Source: Bacteriovorax sp. (GTDB lineage: Bacteria > Bdellovibrionota > Bacteriovoracia > Bacteriovoracales > Bacteriovoracaceae). From it: 32,071 nt of DNA. This document shows positions 24,301-31,921 of the stretch, in pieces; the stretch's first letter is position 1; every line of letters begins with the position of its first letter. The notes below the pieces were generated by a model. The model ran no database searches, was not told the DNA's origin, and was given only the letters and a program-made list of their open reading frames with translations. The stretch covers positions 1-32,071 of the forward strand of contig JACMRM010000021.1 of assembly GCA_014376445.1 (NCBI GenBank), in the 5' to 3' direction. The position numbers were made by a program, and so were the translations under genes.

Positions 24301-24947
24301 CAGAGCTGATGGGGATTTATATTTCCGGACATCCGCTTGATAGATATAAAAACCTGATGGAAGAGATGGCGACAATGCCGATCGCCAACGTTCAGGATTT
24401 TTTAGGAAGCGATCAGAAGAGATCTATGACTCTGGCCGGACAATTTACAGCGAGAAAGAACATTCTGACGAAAAAAGGCGACAAAATGTGTTTTGCGACT
24501 CTGGAAGATCTAAGTGGTAAAATTGAATGTATTATTTTTCCGAAAGTTTTTGCAGAATACGAACTTGTACTCGCTTCAGATGAGCCGATGCTGATCGAAG
24601 GTTATGTGAATATGCAGGAGAGTCCGAGAAAAATTTTCGCGGATAAAATCCTGAGATTAAAAGAGCATTCTGAAAATAAAATCACAGGCGTTCGAATTAA
24701 TGTAGATTTAAATGACCTGACTGAAATGAAGCTGAATAAACTTCGGCAGGTTCTTCTTTCATACAGAGGTGCCACTCCAATGCATATGATTTTCGAGGGG
24801 CCGGGCGGAAAAGCAAGACTTCCGTTAGGTGAAGAATTTTTCATTAACCCGACTCCACAAATGGCCCATCAGATAAATGAAGTTTTTAACCGCGACGCTG
24901 TTAAGTTTATTATCGACGGAAAGTTAGAGGATGTTCATGTCATATAA
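21351..24947 (+). CDS. dnaE: DNA polymerase III alpha subunit
   Basis: This is the replicative DNA polymerase. I chose the ATG at 21351 (1198 residues), preceded by AAGGAG at 21337-21342 with an 8-base spacer; the earlier GTG at 21300 lies before that site. The N-terminal PHP domain starts VHLHLHTQYSLLDG (His13, His15, His17), with QTDHGNMFG. The palm has GPGRGSGAGS, then PDFDVDF at 436-442 (catalytic Asp437/439/441 region) and FDFLG with Asp590 as third acidic residue. Next are SHAVAYSVISYQTAWLK (HhH-linked region) and the internal clamp-binding peptide GLVSLFD at about 946-952. The OB domain is at about 1024-1095 (LAGQFTARK, FATLEDLSG). Complete. Its last bases overlap the next gene by 11 bases. 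Confidence 0.97.
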   Translation: MSFLETHKESFVHLHLHTQYSLLDGAIRLKDLIKRAQELGVPAIAQTDHGNMFGAIDFYTQCKAAGIKPILGSEIYFTPGSRFEKGALKKQKVVGSQDELESRHQIHHLILLCKNETGYQNLCKLLSRAYMEGFYYKPRADYELLREFSEGLICTTACLKGEVGYNFFSEQDDRALKAIEKLSDIFGDDFYLEIQENGIPEQKIVNEKVVKYAREHNMNMVATNDCHYLTREDAAAQEVLLCVQTGKTLQDEQRMRLTTNEFFYKTPQEMREAFHYAPEACDNTLLIADKCNVTFNWKDEKGNQIYHLPDYPIPTEETAPEYFRRESREGLVRRFNGPHFIKLKQDPKWETEIKQKYVERLEDELSMIVQMGFPGYFLIVSDFIRWAKANGCPVGPGRGSGAGSIVAYALDITNVDPIPFNLLFERFINPERVSMPDFDVDFCQENRHRVIEYVTQKYGEERVGQIITFGKLQAKAVIKDVSRVYGLTFGEADVISKLIPEELKITIDKALEMEPKLTELMESDPRIKQVINISRRLEGLLRHASIHAAGVIITNLPLVTYCPLFKGREGEKVIQFDKDFSEKIGLVKFDFLGLKTLTVIENASNFIKRDHDKTFDIETIDLEDKNVYDFISKGETVGVFQLESSGMIDLCKRIAPGSIDDISAINALYRPGPLESGMVDEFIEIKHGRKLTNYPFPSLEPVLKDTYGVIIYQEQVMNVARIVAGYSLGQADMLRRAMGKKKADEMAKHRELFLAGAKERNYNTDTANDLFDKMEKFAEYGFNKSHAVAYSVISYQTAWLKYYYPAEFFAALLSSELGSMDKVTQYIGDAKHFNIEVLPPDINESLWPFNVVGKNIRFGIGAVKNVGNNAVDEIVRERAENGPFKGFLNFAERINLKTVNTRVFESLIKVGAFDSCEKKFNRKTILENLDTILAYCKKRQEEQSLGLVSLFDLGGDSMSQTAEDNLDIQEERDFDDIEKLSHEAELMGIYISGHPLDRYKNLMEEMATMPIANVQDFLGSDQKRSMTLAGQFTARKNILTKKGDKMCFATLEDLSGKIECIIFPKVFAEYELVLASDEPMLIEGYVNMQESPRKIFADKILRLKEHSENKITGVRINVDLNDLTEMKLNKLRQVLLSYRGATPMHMIFEGPGGKARLPLGEEFFINPTPQMAHQINEVFNRDAVKFIIDGKLEDVHVI

Positions 24948-26163
24948 GCTTCTAAGTATAATGTGCCTTCTGTTCACGCTGAATATTTTTGCAGCTGAGC
25001 AGTCTGTTGAAGTACTTGTTAAGAGAACTGATGCCATTACCGTCGCTCCTAAAGCGCAGCTAAGTGAACTCTTTATTTTGGGAGGAATCCAGCAGGCAGT
25101 GACAAAAGAGCTGGTGGAAAAAAAACTCGACGACGATGAATTTTGGAAAAAAATTGAAGAAAAAAAATTAAGTGACGTGGGCGAAGTGAACTTTTTTTCA
25201 CTCGTCTTTATTTCGAAGCAGGTGAACGTCAACGAAAATACAATTAATCCTGGAAGGCCTGGAACGCTGGAAAACCCGGTGATTACTGAAAAAACACCGC
25301 CGGCCGATCCGTTTATCAGAGCTAGTTTTACCTATGAAATTAATTCTGAAAAATTAAAAAAACTTTACGAAGATACAATGAGCAGTATAAACCTGCCCGA
25401 TGTCAGCATCAAAACTTTTTATATTCTTCCTGATATTGGAATTGATTCTGAAATGTCATGGGACGATGTCGGTGTTTCAAAAAAAGAAAATTTTTCGGGT
25501 GTCATCGTTGAATCATGGAAAAAATGGGCAATGACTTCTTTTAAAGGCTTTACAAATATTGTTGTGCTGGAAAAAGATTTCAGCGACAAATCAGAAAATA
25601 TAAATTCTGAATCAGTGATATTGAAATGGAATTCCGTTCTCAAAAAGGCAGAAGTTTTTCAGGATAGAAAGAGTGCACGTTTTGAAATGACTGCCCAGTA
25701 TGTTCTGATGAATACAAAGTCAGGGGAGAGTTTAACGGCCTTTGATTTTCCCAATCAAAAACGAGAATATAATATTGCAAATGCAAAACAACTAAGCTCA
25801 AATCTTGCTAGCTTGATTTATAATTTGCTGAACTCACAGACCAAAAAGATTTCCAGCGCACTTGAACTTAATCTTGCCAGCAGTACCTTCACAACTACTG
25901 AGTTCAAGGTCTCAGGTAAGGCCGGGCTTTTGGATATTTCTCAGGTGAATTCAATACTCGCAGAACGCTTCAAGCAGATTACTCTGGTTTCTGAAACCAA
26001 AAGTTACTCAGGTGACTTGTCGGTGATCTCGATAAAAAGTACGGCAGGAATCGATTCTCTCTATGCTCTTTTTGCCAAAGACGGCGGGAAATTCCCTCTC
26101 AATGAGCAAAAACTTCTTGTTTTTAACCCTCAGAACCGCTCTTTTGCAATTATTTCAAAATAA
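24937..26163 (+). CDS. Secreted protein of unknown function
   Basis: The 408-residue product starts MSYKLLSIMCLLFTLNIFAA, with a signal peptide cleaved near residue 20-21. I chose the ATG at 24937 because AGAGG at 24926-24930 is 6 bases upstream; the ATG at 24931 abuts that site. The mature protein is rich in Lys, Glu and Ser, with no cysteines seen in the mature part and no family I can name. It has an N-terminal segment EVLVKRTDAITVAPKAQLSE, a Pro-rich linker around NPGRPGTLENPV and alternating alpha/beta stretches. The start overlaps the dnaE stop by 11 bases. It is followed by a CsgG/FlgT-like lipoprotein, so a periplasmic partner role is plausible but unproven. Confidence 0.62.
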   Translation: MSYKLLSIMCLLFTLNIFAAEQSVEVLVKRTDAITVAPKAQLSELFILGGIQQAVTKELVEKKLDDDEFWKKIEEKKLSDVGEVNFFSLVFISKQVNVNENTINPGRPGTLENPVITEKTPPADPFIRASFTYEINSEKLKKLYEDTMSSINLPDVSIKTFYILPDIGIDSEMSWDDVGVSKKENFSGVIVESWKKWAMTSFKGFTNIVVLEKDFSDKSENINSESVILKWNSVLKKAEVFQDRKSARFEMTAQYVLMNTKSGESLTAFDFPNQKREYNIANAKQLSSNLASLIYNLLNSQTKKISSALELNLASSTFTTTEFKVSGKAGLLDISQVNSILAERFKQITLVSETKSYSGDLSVISIKSTAGIDSLYALFAKDGGKFPLNEQKLLVFNPQNRSFAIISK

Positions 26164-26224
26164 GCAAATAATTAAGAAGAGTTAGACTGATTTTTCACAA
26201 AGTGGAAAAATAAGAGGGATTGAA

Positions 26225-27148
26225 ATGGTCAGGAAATTTTTATTAATATTATTTTCACTGAATTTTGTCGTCGCATGCTCGTCGGACGTCATTTCCCGAA
26301 ATGGAGAAGGTAAGAGACCGCGTGCTGAAGAAAGAAAATTTTTTTCAGGTGTAAAAAAGAAAATTGCACTTTTACCATTTTTTAACGAGTCACCTTTTGA
26401 AAGTGAAGATCTTGAAGTGAATGCCACTGAAGAGCTGCGCATGGAGCTTTCACGCTCTGGTGAATTCATCGTTGATCCTTCATCAGCAAAATTATTCGGG
26501 CCTTCAAAAGAAATCTATGTAGGAGGAGGGATGAAGCTGGTGCAGCTTACCCGCCAGGCGAAAATAGCTGGGATAAACTTTATCGTTTTCGGAAGAGTCA
26601 TCGATGCAAGGGTTCGTGAGAAATCCGATGAGATCGGAATTGTACGACAGACAAAATCGTACACAGAGTCAAAAGTTGAAGTGCGTGTGTTTGACGTGAA
26701 TGCCGGAAAAGAAATCTATACAGAAACTTTAAACGGTTATGCTGATGACAGTACTTACAGATTTTTTGCAGCTGACAGGGAAGACTACTTAAGTTACAGA
26801 CGTGAGCTTTTAAGATACGCCGTCAGAGTCGGAGTGAGAAAATGTGTGCCAAAAATTCTGGAGCTTGCAAGCAAGCTTGATTGGGTTGGACGAGTGGCAA
26901 AAATAATCGGAACAAAAGTTTACCTGAATGCGGGACGAGAAAGCGGAATCAACATCGGTGATATTTTAAAAATCATCACTGAGGGAACTGAGATTTATGA
27001 TCCGGAAACAGGAGCTTTGATTGGTATGAGTAAAGGGGATATGAAAGGGACAATTGAGATTGTCGACTACTTCGGTACTGACGGTGCGATTGCTATTCTA
27101 CATTCCGGAGGACAGGTCCTTGAAGGGGACTTCGTTCAACTCTATTAA
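26225..27148 (+). CDS. CsgG/FlgT-like outer-membrane lipoprotein
   Basis: The 307-residue product has a lipoprotein signal peptide, MVRKFLLILFSLNFVVACSS, with the lipid-accepting Cys18. The core (about residues 45-210) has the CsgG/FlgT-type opening KKIALLPFFNESPF, then helical LEVNATEELRMELSRSGEFIVDP and a strand IVFGRVIDARV. The C-terminal part is typical of FlgT: VGRVAKIIGTKVYLNAGRESGINIGD and EGDFVQLY, a small beta-barrel with SH3-like spacing. FlgT proteins sit on flagellar outer rings, but no flagellar genes are near, so the role here is uncertain. AGAGGG precedes the ATG. It follows the unknown secreted gene by 61 bases and overlaps pyrD by 29 bases. Confidence 0.75.
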   Translation: MVRKFLLILFSLNFVVACSSDVISRNGEGKRPRAEERKFFSGVKKKIALLPFFNESPFESEDLEVNATEELRMELSRSGEFIVDPSSAKLFGPSKEIYVGGGMKLVQLTRQAKIAGINFIVFGRVIDARVREKSDEIGIVRQTKSYTESKVEVRVFDVNAGKEIYTETLNGYADDSTYRFFAADREDYLSYRRELLRYAVRVGVRKCVPKILELASKLDWVGRVAKIIGTKVYLNAGRESGINIGDILKIITEGTEIYDPETGALIGMSKGDMKGTIEIVDYFGTDGAIAILHSGGQVLEGDFVQLY

Positions 27149-28193
27149 CTTTTATAATTTATCATATCCATTTTTTAAGAATATCGCTTTCGCTCTCGAT
27201 GCTGAACGGGCACATGAACTCACAATTCATTCAATGAAGATGACGGGAAAATTTCTTCCCGATCATAAAGACGATCCAAGATTTCATTTAAAAGCGATGG
27301 GATTGGATTTTGCAAATCCCATAGGCCTCGCTGCAGGCCTTGATAAAAATGGGGAAGCGATAGCGTTTTTGACTCATCTTCCGTTCGGTTTTGTGGAAAT
27401 CGGGACAGTGACATCAAGGCCGCAAACTGGAAATGATAAACCAAGACTGTTTCGTTATCCTGAAGAGGAATCTCTCAGGAATAGAATGGGATTTAATAAT
27501 TTCGGCGCAGAAAGAGTTTTAGAAAATCTTGAGACAAGCCGCCGCCGCGGAAAAATTATCGGCGTGAATCTTGGAAAAAATAAAGTCACTGAAAATACTG
27601 ATGCACCTAAAGACTATTCAGTTTTATATAGAAAATTTGCCCGTGAAGCTGATTATCTGGTGATCAATGTGTCTTCACCGAATACACCGGGACTGCGCGA
27701 TCTACTAAAAGATGAAGGCCTCAGACAAATTTTCGAAGCTGTCGAGGTTGAAAGAAAAAAACAACCGAAGCCACTACTTGTTAAAGTTTCTCCTGACATG
27801 GCCCTGGAAGAGCTTTCGTCAGTAGTGGGTCTCGTAAATGAGTATAAACTCGATGGAATTATCGCGACTAATACAACAATCATGAAAGAGCGCGGAGAAG
27901 GCGGAGTGAGCGGAAAATTGCTGACAAAAAAAGCACGCGAGACACGTGAGTTTCTTTTAAAGGAAATAAAAAACTCTCATTCAAAAGCAGAACTTATCGG
28001 TGTCGGTGGCATTTCACATTTTGAAGATTTGATGGATTTCTGGAGAGCTGGTGGAAGACTGACGCAGATTTATTCTGCATTTATTTTTCAGGGGCCAGGG
28101 GTTTTATTTGAAATGGAAAAACAGTTAGGCAATGAATTTAAAAAACGCGGAACAAAAACTTTCGAAGAATTTCTCGAAAGTGTCAGAAAATAA
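27120..28193 (+). CDS. pyrD: Dihydroorotate dehydrogenase (quinone), class 2
   Basis: PyrD oxidises dihydroorotate to orotate on the inner membrane, passing electrons to quinone. The TTG at 27120 is my chosen start: GGAGG at 27107-27111 is 8 bases upstream, giving 357 residues. The ATG at 27054 would put 95 bases in the lipoprotein gene, and no ATG occurs between. After a short start comes the class-2 membrane-helix lead FFKNIAFALDAERAHELTIH. The FMN barrel follows, with NPIGLAAGLDKNGEAI, FGFVEIGTVT, NRMGFNN, INVSSPNTPGLRDL (catalytic Ser185/186), VKVSPDMALEE, IIATNTTI and IGVGGISHFEDL. Complete. It overlaps the lipoprotein gene by 29 bases, so it is probably coupled. Confidence 0.93.
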   Translation: MKGTSFNSINFYNLSYPFFKNIAFALDAERAHELTIHSMKMTGKFLPDHKDDPRFHLKAMGLDFANPIGLAAGLDKNGEAIAFLTHLPFGFVEIGTVTSRPQTGNDKPRLFRYPEEESLRNRMGFNNFGAERVLENLETSRRRGKIIGVNLGKNKVTENTDAPKDYSVLYRKFAREADYLVINVSSPNTPGLRDLLKDEGLRQIFEAVEVERKKQPKPLLVKVSPDMALEELSSVVGLVNEYKLDGIIATNTTIMKERGEGGVSGKLLTKKARETREFLLKEIKNSHSKAELIGVGGISHFEDLMDFWRAGGRLTQIYSAFIFQGPGVLFEMEKQLGNEFKKRGTKTFEEFLESVRK

Positions 28194-28195
28194 AA

Positions 28196-28227
28196 GGCCT
28201 CATCATGATTAGGGTCATGATAAGGCC
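28196..28227 (-). terminator. Intrinsic terminator for the frameshifted small secreted gene
   Basis: A 13-bp stem with one mismatch (GGCCTCATCATGA and TCATGATAAGGCC) and a 6-base loop lies at 28196-28227. In the minus-strand sense it is followed by TTTTATTTTC, the U-rich tract of a rho-independent terminator. In the plus sense it is followed by GAAACAAAAC, so it should act mainly for the gene ending at 28252, not for pyrD. Confidence 0.65.
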
Positions 28228-28251
28228 GAAACAAAACAAAATATCAAAAAA

Positions 28252-28478
28252 CTATTTCTTAAAACAAATTTCTCTTAATTCCTGATCAAACGATATTATT
28301 TTATCGCTGTCAGTATTTAATTCATCAATTTCCTTTTCTGTTAATGCGTTTGCATCTTTGCAAATGATCATCGCGGGGATTTCTTTACTGGTGTTGGAGG
28401 TGAAGGTGGAATCGCCTGAACACTTAGAGACAGAATTGTCGTTGTTGCAATAAGAGCAATGTATAAAGCAGTTTTCAT
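28252..28478 (-). pseudogene. Small secreted protein gene with an apparent one-base frameshift
   Basis: The ATG at 28478 has a strong ribosome site, AGGAG at 28491-28487, 8 bases upstream. That frame gives a clear signal peptide, MKTALYIALIATTTILSLSV, then QAIPPSPPTPVKKSPR, and stops at TGA (28370-28368) after 36 codons. Directly after it, a second frame gives AMIICKDANALTEKEIDELN and continues to a stop at 28252, ending ELREICFKK. The switch point is at AAATCCCCGCG. One extra C there would join the frames into a protein of about 75 residues with a mature part of about 53 and two Cys. So this is a broken gene, a sequencing error, or less likely two overlapping genes (ATGA at 28371). A terminator follows. 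No known family. Confidence 0.6.
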
Positions 28479-28671
28479 TTGCTGATCTCCTGAAAATTAA
28501 TCTAATCCAGACTATGCTAACAGCTCCTTTGACTTCAAAGAGAGGAAGTGTAATTATTACTTCCGCTATCAAAAATTTGGACGGTTTTCATAGGGAGGAA
28601 TTTCTGATTTCCTCTAGTTAGGACCCCTTATTTCCCTCATTAAAACTCATCTTTATACCGATAAAGCAGTT

Positions 28672-29367
28672 ATGAAGTTCGAAACTCCATTTTTTCTATT
28701 TATGTTTTTGCTCTCAGGACTTATGTCTTTGCAGGCCGCTGATCAAAAAGACTGTTCAGGTATGAACCATCCTGCGTTTCAGGACGAATACCGTGCATGT
28801 TTAAGAACAAACATTGCAGTTTCTGCAACGGCCGCAGGTGTGGACTGTGTTGATTGCCTTTATGCTCAGCAAGCCACTGGAACAAATTCATGGGTCGCAG
28901 GTCTTTCTGCGATTGCCCAGCCGCTTGCCTACCTCGCTGGCCAGTATACGATTGCGAGCTACCAGAATAAAACTCAGGAAGCGTGGGCGAAAGCTTATTC
29001 TTCTTCTTACACACAATGTACAAACCGTTTTAACAGTTATTTAAGCTACAACACTTCAGTGGGTGCAAACCCGATTGCTGCGGGTGATGCTTCAACATTG
29101 ATGAACTCATGTAATGGAAATGGATACGGCTCATATGCTGGTTACGGAGGCCTTACATCTGATGGTGTAGGCGGTTACGGAAATCCATTTCAAGCAAACG
29201 GCTTCTCGTCAGGATTTATGTCGGGGATGGGCGGCCCATACGCTTTTGGATCTAATTCGCTATACGGCAACGGTATGGTATCGGGCGGGGTTGGTGTTGG
29301 TGCCTATGGCACGACAGGATCATCGGCAGTTTATCAGACTGGTGTCACCGCAGCTTTCGGTTTTTAA
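28672..29367 (+). CDS. Secreted Gly/Tyr/Ser-rich protein of unknown function
   Basis: The 231-residue product starts MKFETPFFLFMFLLSGLMSL and has a signal peptide cleaved near LQA-ADQKD. Residues about 25-130 contain Cys in DCSGM, RACL, GVDCVDCLYA (a CxxC), YTQC and later NSCNG, so disulfides are likely. A hydrophobic-to-neutral stretch (SWVAGLSAIAQPLAYLAG) follows the CxxC. From about residue 140 the sequence becomes Gly/Tyr/Ser/Asn-rich (NGNGYGSYAGYGGLTSDGVG), ending TAAFGF. Such tails are flexible or adhesive in surface and matrix proteins, but function here is unknown. There is no clear ribosome site before the ATG. It lies between pyrD and queC with no close partner on the same strand, and ends 15 bases before the convergent queC. 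Confidence 0.65.
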   Translation: MKFETPFFLFMFLLSGLMSLQAADQKDCSGMNHPAFQDEYRACLRTNIAVSATAAGVDCVDCLYAQQATGTNSWVAGLSAIAQPLAYLAGQYTIASYQNKTQEAWAKAYSSSYTQCTNRFNSYLSYNTSVGANPIAAGDASTLMNSCNGNGYGSYAGYGGLTSDGVGGYGNPFQANGFSSGFMSGMGGPYAFGSNSLYGNGMVSGGVGVGAYGTTGSSAVYQTGVTAAFGF

Positions 29368-29382
29368 TTCACAAAAAAATTA

Positions 29383-30075
29383 TTAATATTGAGGTCTGGT
29401 AACGTATTCTATCGGATCAGCAACACCAGCTTTCTGAAATCCTCTGAGCCTGAGTGCACATGAGTCGCACACACCGCAGGCCTTGTCGTTTCTTTCGTAA
29501 CAAGACCAGCTTGATTCGAGCGGAGCATTCAGCTCGATGGCCTTCTTGACGATCTCATCTTTTTTAAGAAAGATCACTGGAGTGACAACGCGAATGTCGC
29601 CGTCTTTTGTTCCTTCTTTAATAAGATTGTTTACAGCTTCATAGTAAGAAGGTCTGCAGTCAGGATACCCTGAAGAATCTTCGTACACAGCACCAATAAA
29701 GATTTTTTTAGCACCGACAACTTCGGCCCATGATACGGCCATAGAGATGATGTGAGTGTTTCTGAAAGGTACGTATGAATCAGGAATTTCACTTGATTCA
29801 CCTTTATATTTTTTTACATCAATTTTATCGTCAGTAAGAGATGATCCGCCGATTTGTTTTAGAAAACTCACATCGATAATTTTTTGGTGAGAAGCTGGAA
29901 CTTTATAAAACGCAGCGATCTTTTTAAAACTCTGCAACTCGCGCTCTTCAGTTTTCTGTCCGTAGTTTAAATGAAGAAATGCAAGATTTTCAAATTCAAT
30001 ATTGGCCATGGCCGCACAAACAAGTGAGTCCATACCTCCGCTGACCAAACATACTGCTAAATCTTTACTCTTCAT
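29383..30075 (-). CDS. queC: 7-cyano-7-deazaguanine synthase (preQ0 synthase)
   Basis: QueC converts 7-carboxy-7-deazaguanine to preQ0 using ATP and ammonia, on the way to queuosine in tRNA. The 230-residue protein has the ATP-pyrophosphatase loop LVSGGMDSLV (SGGMDS at residues 12-17), LNYGQKTEERE, VPFRNTHII and VGAKKIFIGAVYEDSSGYPDCRP. The C-terminal zinc cluster is SWSCYERNDKACGVCDSCALR (Cys192, 200, 203, 206). All expected residues are present and length is normal. There are no queD, queE or queF genes in view. It lies 12 bases after the mutase gene on the same strand, so it may be co-transcribed, though the two enzymes are not in a shared pathway. Confidence 0.96.
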   Translation of the reverse strand: MKSKDLAVCLVSGGMDSLVCAAMANIEFENLAFLHLNYGQKTEERELQSFKKIAAFYKVPASHQKIIDVSFLKQIGGSSLTDDKIDVKKYKGESSEIPDSYVPFRNTHIISMAVSWAEVVGAKKIFIGAVYEDSSGYPDCRPSYYEAVNNLIKEGTKDGDIRVVTPVIFLKKDEIVKKAIELNAPLESSWSCYERNDKACGVCDSCALRLRGFQKAGVADPIEYVTRPQY

Positions 30076-30087
30076 ACCAATACCAAC

Positions 30088-31815
30088 TTATGCCTTTTCT
30101 GATGCCGTTTTAAAATAATCTATAAATTGATTCGCGCTCAATTCTGCTTTTTCTTTTTTATCTGCCAGCGTTCCGTCTTTTTCCTGAATCATAATATAAA
30201 ATTTGATCTTAGGCTCCGTCCCCGAAGGGCGAAGATAAACCTGGTTTCCATCTTCAAAGAAAAAGCCGATCACGTTGCTCTTGGGAAGTCCTTCGATCCC
30301 CAATGAGTAATCCTTGATCTTTGCAATAGCGTTTCCAAGAATGCTTTTTTCGCTGAAGTTTCTGAAGTTGGCCATGATTCGTGAAATTTTTTCCTGACCT
30401 TCGATCCCGAAATAGTCCAGAGACAATAAATCTTCTCGAGAAAAACCGAATTCACCGTAGATTCTATCGAGAGCGTCCAGCAGGTTCATTCCCTGGAGCT
30501 TGTAGTATAAAGCGACTTCTGCCATTTGAGACACTGAACTCACGCCGTCTTTATCGCGGGCGAAAGTATGGCAAAGGTAGCCGAACGACTCTTCAGTCGC
30601 AAAGATAAATTTCTTTTGTGGAGCAGATTTTTCCAGCTCATTCATTTTCCCGCAGATCCATTTGAATCCTGTGAGTGTGTTGAAAACTTCAACACCGAAT
30701 GAATTTGCGATTGTATCAAGCAGAGGAGTTGTGACCACAGATTTGACAACGTAGTTTTCGCCCGTGAGGCTTCCTTTTTTCTTTTTCTCAGAAAGCATGT
30801 AGTGAAGTTTTAAAATCCCGATTTGGTTTCCTGTTAAGTAATGAATCACACCGTTAACTTTAATCGCGACACCAAGACGGTCAGTATCGGGGTCAGAGCC
30901 CATAACTATATCGCCGCCGATTTTTTCCATCAGATCCACTGCCATTTTTAATGCCGATGGATTTTCCGGGTTTGGACTTTTGACAGTGGGAAATCTTCCG
31001 TCGGGTTGTGCCTGCTCCGGAACAACATGAACATCAGTGAAGCCTAAATCTTTCAGTGCACGCGAGCATGGAATGAGACCAGCTCCATGGATCGGCGTGT
31101 ATACCACTTTTAATTTAGAACCTTTCGTATGACACATTTCCGGATTGACCATCGAACCTAAAATCGCTTTGTAGTAGGACTCTTCAACAGAGTCTGCGAT
31201 CCAAGAGATCATTTTATTTTTCAAACCTTCTTCAAAAGGCATAACCTTCACTAAACTAAAATCTTTGATGGCATAATAATTATTAATAATGTTCTGATCA
31301 TTCGGCGGAGTGACCTGCGCTCCATCAGACCAGAAAACTTTATAGCCGTTATACTCGGGAGGGTTGTGAGAAGCTGTGACCATCACTCCGGCCATAGACT
31401 TGTGCGAGCGTACTGCAAACGATAATAACGCTACAGGATTAAGTTGCTTGTAAATATAAGCTTTGATTTTGTTGCCGGCCATAACTTCAGCGGCGACTTT
31501 CGCCAGCTCAATCGACATAATACGCGAATCATAGCTTATGCAAATACTAGGATTCGCTGTTTTCTGCGCCAGGACTTCCGCACAAAGGGCCTGGGTGGCC
31601 TTTCTGATTGTATAAATATTAATGCGGTTGATTCCCTGGCCGCGGATGGATCTCATTCCGCCGGTTCCGAACTCAAGATCTTTATAAAAGCGCTCTTCAA
31701 TTTCTTTCGTGTCATTATTGTCTATGAGAGACTGGATTTCGGCCCGTGATTCAGGGGAGAAATACGAATTTTGCGCCCAAGATTTTGCCTTTTCCATTGT
31801 GGTTTCATCAGTCAT
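30088..31815 (-). CDS. Phosphoglucomutase/phosphomannomutase (alpha-D-phosphohexomutase)
   Basis: This enzyme moves phosphate between C1 and C6 of hexoses for glycogen, LPS or glycan precursor supply. I chose the ATG at 31815 (575 residues, starting MTDETTMEKAKSWAQNSYFS), which follows AAAGGA by about 8 bases. The longer reading to 31977 adds a lead that would cross the divergent ferredoxin start. Domains in order: TASHNPPEYNGYKVFW with active-site Ser149, GSDPDTDRLGVAI with metal-binding Asp308/310/312, ATEESFGYL (sugar-binding loop) and RPSGTEPKIKF at about 529-536 (phosphate-binding). Length suits the PgcA/PGM2-like group (about 575). Sugar preference cannot be told from sequence. It is divergent from a ferredoxin gene. 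Confidence 0.92.
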   Translation of the reverse strand: MTDETTMEKAKSWAQNSYFSPESRAEIQSLIDNNDTKEIEERFYKDLEFGTGGMRSIRGQGINRINIYTIRKATQALCAEVLAQKTANPSICISYDSRIMSIELAKVAAEVMAGNKIKAYIYKQLNPVALLSFAVRSHKSMAGVMVTASHNPPEYNGYKVFWSDGAQVTPPNDQNIINNYYAIKDFSLVKVMPFEEGLKNKMISWIADSVEESYYKAILGSMVNPEMCHTKGSKLKVVYTPIHGAGLIPCSRALKDLGFTDVHVVPEQAQPDGRFPTVKSPNPENPSALKMAVDLMEKIGGDIVMGSDPDTDRLGVAIKVNGVIHYLTGNQIGILKLHYMLSEKKKKGSLTGENYVVKSVVTTPLLDTIANSFGVEVFNTLTGFKWICGKMNELEKSAPQKKFIFATEESFGYLCHTFARDKDGVSSVSQMAEVALYYKLQGMNLLDALDRIYGEFGFSREDLLSLDYFGIEGQEKISRIMANFRNFSEKSILGNAIAKIKDYSLGIEGLPKSNVIGFFFEDGNQVYLRPSGTEPKIKFYIMIQEKDGTLADKKEKAELSANQFIDYFKTASEKA

Positions 31816-31863
31816 ACAAGCTATCCTTTTAGGTTGAGTTCCGGCCAGTTTAGCAAATATCTC

Positions 31864-31892
31864 TTCATAGATCATAATTTTTTCGTTATAAT
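31864..31892 (+). promoter_or_regulatory. Sigma-70-type promoter for the ferredoxin gene
   Basis: TTCATA at 31864-31869 (four of six -35 matches) and a perfect TATAAT at 31887-31892 are separated by exactly 17 bases. The predicted start would be near 31899, about 22 bases before the ferredoxin ATG, leaving room for its GGAGG site. The -35 lies in the divergent gap before the mutase gene. Confidence 0.55.
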
Positions 31893-31921
31893 CAGTTGAC
31901 GTTTTTGTTACCGGAGGATTT

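Noticed and set aside
26190-26211. Hairpin ATTTTTCAC/GTGGAAAAAT before the FlgT-like gene as a terminator
   Set aside because: No T-run follows, the stem is mostly A-T with a bulge, and it sits just before the ribosome site of the next gene; probably of little stability.
28479-28572. Upstream part of the reading frame ending at 28252, starting at 28572
   Set aside because: It has no ribosome site and no sensible N-terminus; the strong ribosome site and signal peptide start at 28478 in another frame.
28641-28664. Sigma-28 (flagellar) promoter before the Gly/Tyr-rich gene: TAAA and ACCGATAA
   Set aside because: The -10 half is good, but the spacer is 12 bases instead of about 15, and the transcript would start at or next to the ATG.
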